From: a bacterium
GTDB lineage: Bacteria; JAMCPX01
Direction: 5' to 3'
DNA length: 5,748 nucleotides
Assembly (NCBI GenBank): GCA_021800575.1
Contig: JAJYYW010000108.1
Coordinates: 1 to 5,748, forward strand
The translations under genes and the position numbers were made by a program. The notes under the pieces are model-generated. The model made no database searches, was not told the DNA's origin, and worked only from the letters and a program-made list of their open reading frames with translations. Each line of letters starts with the position of its first letter. The stretch's first letter is position 1. Shown piece after piece: positions 4,285 to 5,748 of the stretch.

Positions 4285-5748
4285 TCAGGGCAGCGGCATG
4301 AAGCACTCAAACTGCCAGGGGTCCTCGTCAACCGAGTGTCGCGGATTCTCCCGGAAAAATATAGGTCTGTTCTTCAGCGGAGTCCAGTCGTACGGCTTTG
4401 AATGCAGCTCCCCGAGGTACGGCCGTGCGATATCCAGGATATAATCGTGAGGTATGTCGTCCGGAAGGAGGATGCCCCGGCGCGGGTTATCGAGCATGTA
4501 CTGTACGGCGGAAACGACCCCCGCAGCGACCTGCAGGGTCGTCGCATTCTGGCCGGGTGCATGCTTTCGTGACTCCTCGATACTCAGGATCGATCCCGTC
4601 CACCACGCATTGTACGGGTGCCCCATCAGCAGTGCGCCGAGGATGTCCTTGCCGGAGGTGATCTCGTCGGTCATGATCCTCAGCCGGGGCTGGAGCTCGT
4701 AGTTGCGCGCCCGCAGTTCGTCGAGGGAGACCAGCGCTTCATGGCAGGGCATGTACGCGTAGTGCACGGTCGGCCGGTAGACGGGGGTCCCGTCTTTGCC
4801 GTACACGGTCAGCCGGTCAGAGATACCGAACGCCTCTCCGTGCCGTACGATCATGCCTTCGATGGGGCCAACCTCGGGAACGAAGGATTTGACCCGGGTG
4901 TTCATACCCATCCGTGCGAGAAAGATCTGGTTCTTCGGACCGTAGGGCGGTTCGAATGCAAGCGGAGGCAGTTTTTTTTCGTGAGTGCCCCAGCCCATCT
5001 CTGCCGGTGCTATACCTTCCTCGCGGAAACCCTCGATGCTCCAGGTGTTCACGAACTCATCGACTTCCTTGGGTCTGTTGGTTATCTGGGTGTCCCGCTC
5101 GCTGCAGTGAATGACTTTGACCCCGAGCACGCGCGCGATATTCGCAAAGTCGCGTACCTTCTGATAGCCCGCCAGCTCCTCAAGAACAGCGCCGGAGAAC
5201 TTTTTGTCCCGGGCGGCGGCGTCGGCGATGTCCATCAGCCCCTGTTTGGTGAAGTGCGAGATGAGCCCCGGGTTCGCCCCATGGTCCAGGACGGCTGTCG
5301 GGGAATCACCGAATTTTTCTTTCAGCTCCCTGAGCCGCATCTGTCTCCGGTACAGGGTTTTTTCGAAGATCTCCTCGTTCCGGTACGGGTCCCACAGTTC
5401 GACCGAGGTGTTGACGTACAGGGCATTGTTCCGGTGGGCCCAGGTCAGGGTGTCCGTCGTTTCTATGTTCCAGGCGAGGTCGACGATGAGCCCGTTCTTG
5501 CCGGCGTAGGTGTCCAGAACCGACGTCAGGTTACCGGGGGTTATCTTCTTGCGGATGAAGGTAATACCGGCGTCCGTAAATGCCTTCAAATCGGATGCCC
5601 GGTGCTCATAATCGAGGATCGTGATGTTGCGCCGCGGCGCGTCTATGTGATCGAGCAGGATGGGAAGCGTGCTCTTGAGCTGCTCTAAGCGAACCGGAAC
5701 CAGCGCCAGGTCGAAGCGGTCGTCTCGCGAGACCTCATTTCGCACAGG
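4285..5748 (-). CDS. hss: Homospermidine synthase, N-terminus incomplete or aberrant
   Basis: The frame runs from the window edge to a TGA at 4285-4287. A GTG at 5745 gives 486 residues, close to the roughly 480 usual for the family, but the frame remains open upstream to the edge. The bacterial enzyme condenses two putrescines to sym-homospermidine, releasing ammonia, with NAD as a recycled prosthetic group. Family signatures (numbering from that GTG) are NITILDYE (40-47), DLAWNIET (89-96), YVNTSVELWDPY (110-121), LDHGANPGLISHFTKQGL (153-170), VIHCSERDTQ (211-220), FVNTWSIEGFREEGIAP (231-247), MGWGTHE (250-256) and GHPYNAWWTGS (375-385). Trp235 in VNTWS is probably the substrate-contacting Trp known from the Blastochloris enzyme. 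The odd part is residues 1-25 (5671-5748): the expected Rossmann glycine motif before TLPILLDHI is absent. It is the first gene of a pair with the ornithine decarboxylase; any promoter lies beyond the window. Identity is secure, but the true 5' end is not. Confidence 0.9.
   Translation of the reverse strand, partial: PVRNEVSRDDRFDLALVPVRLEQLKSTLPILLDHIDAPRRNITILDYEHRASDLKAFTDAGITFIRKKITPGNLTSVLDTYAGKNGLIVDLAWNIETTDTLTWAHRNNALYVNTSVELWDPYRNEEIFEKTLYRRQMRLRELKEKFGDSPTAVLDHGANPGLISHFTKQGLMDIADAAARDKKFSGAVLEELAGYQKVRDFANIARVLGVKVIHCSERDTQITNRPKEVDEFVNTWSIEGFREEGIAPAEMGWGTHEKKLPPLAFEPPYGPKNQIFLARMGMNTRVKSFVPEVGPIEGMIVRHGEAFGISDRLTVYGKDGTPVYRPTVHYAYMPCHEALVSLDELRARNYELQPRLRIMTDEITSGKDILGALLMGHPYNAWWTGSILSIEESRKHAPGQNATTLQVAAGVVSAVQYMLDNPRRGILLPDDIPHDYILDIARPYLGELHSKPYDWTPLKNRPIFFRENPRHSVDEDPWQFECFMPLP

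Noticed and set aside
4618..5688. Long plus-strand open frame (356 residues) antisense to homospermidine synthase
   Set aside because: The opposite strand carries clear homospermidine synthase motifs throughout. The antisense frame has no recognisable domain and is the kind of shadow frame expected opposite GC-rich codons.

Overview
The window reads as a short stretch of a Gram-negative genome, or a short contig: both ends fall inside a gene. It has four protein genes. The evidence for a Gram-negative host is a predicted outer-membrane beta-barrel protein with a visible signal-peptidase cleavage region. Homospermidine synthesis and a dispersed GGGAAT/ATTCCC palindrome fit Proteobacteria (including delta lineages), Nitrospirota and relatives. 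The sequence alone does not fix the phylum. The barrel gene looks more AT-rich than the other three.

Layout, left to right. Positions 1-605 (+) hold the 3' part of a small outer-membrane beta-barrel gene. Positions 606-1306 are about 700 bases with no convincing gene. They contain a dispersed-repeat-type palindrome, several inverted repeats, two candidate promoters and the leader of the next gene. Positions 1307-3064 (+) encode a CPA2/Kef-type monovalent cation:proton antiporter with a C-terminal RCK_N (TrkA-N) nucleotide-binding domain and no RCK_C domain. After a 26-base convergent gap, 3091-4281 (-) encodes an alanine-racemase-fold PLP decarboxylase that matches ornithine decarboxylase. 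Three bases upstream of it on the same strand, 4285-5748 (-) encodes bacterial homospermidine synthase, cut by the window edge.

The two minus-strand genes form a compact polyamine operon. The decarboxylase would make putrescine from ornithine, and homospermidine synthase would join two putrescine units into sym-homospermidine using NAD. The antiporter and barrel protein point the other way and have no obvious pathway link to the polyamine pair.

The oddest feature is the extreme right end. The homospermidine synthase frame is family-like from about its 26th visible residue. Before that, where an NAD-binding GxGxxG motif should sit, it reads as unrelated sequence. This could be a frameshift, a contig-end chimera or a real fusion. 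I see no convincing new multi-gene system here.
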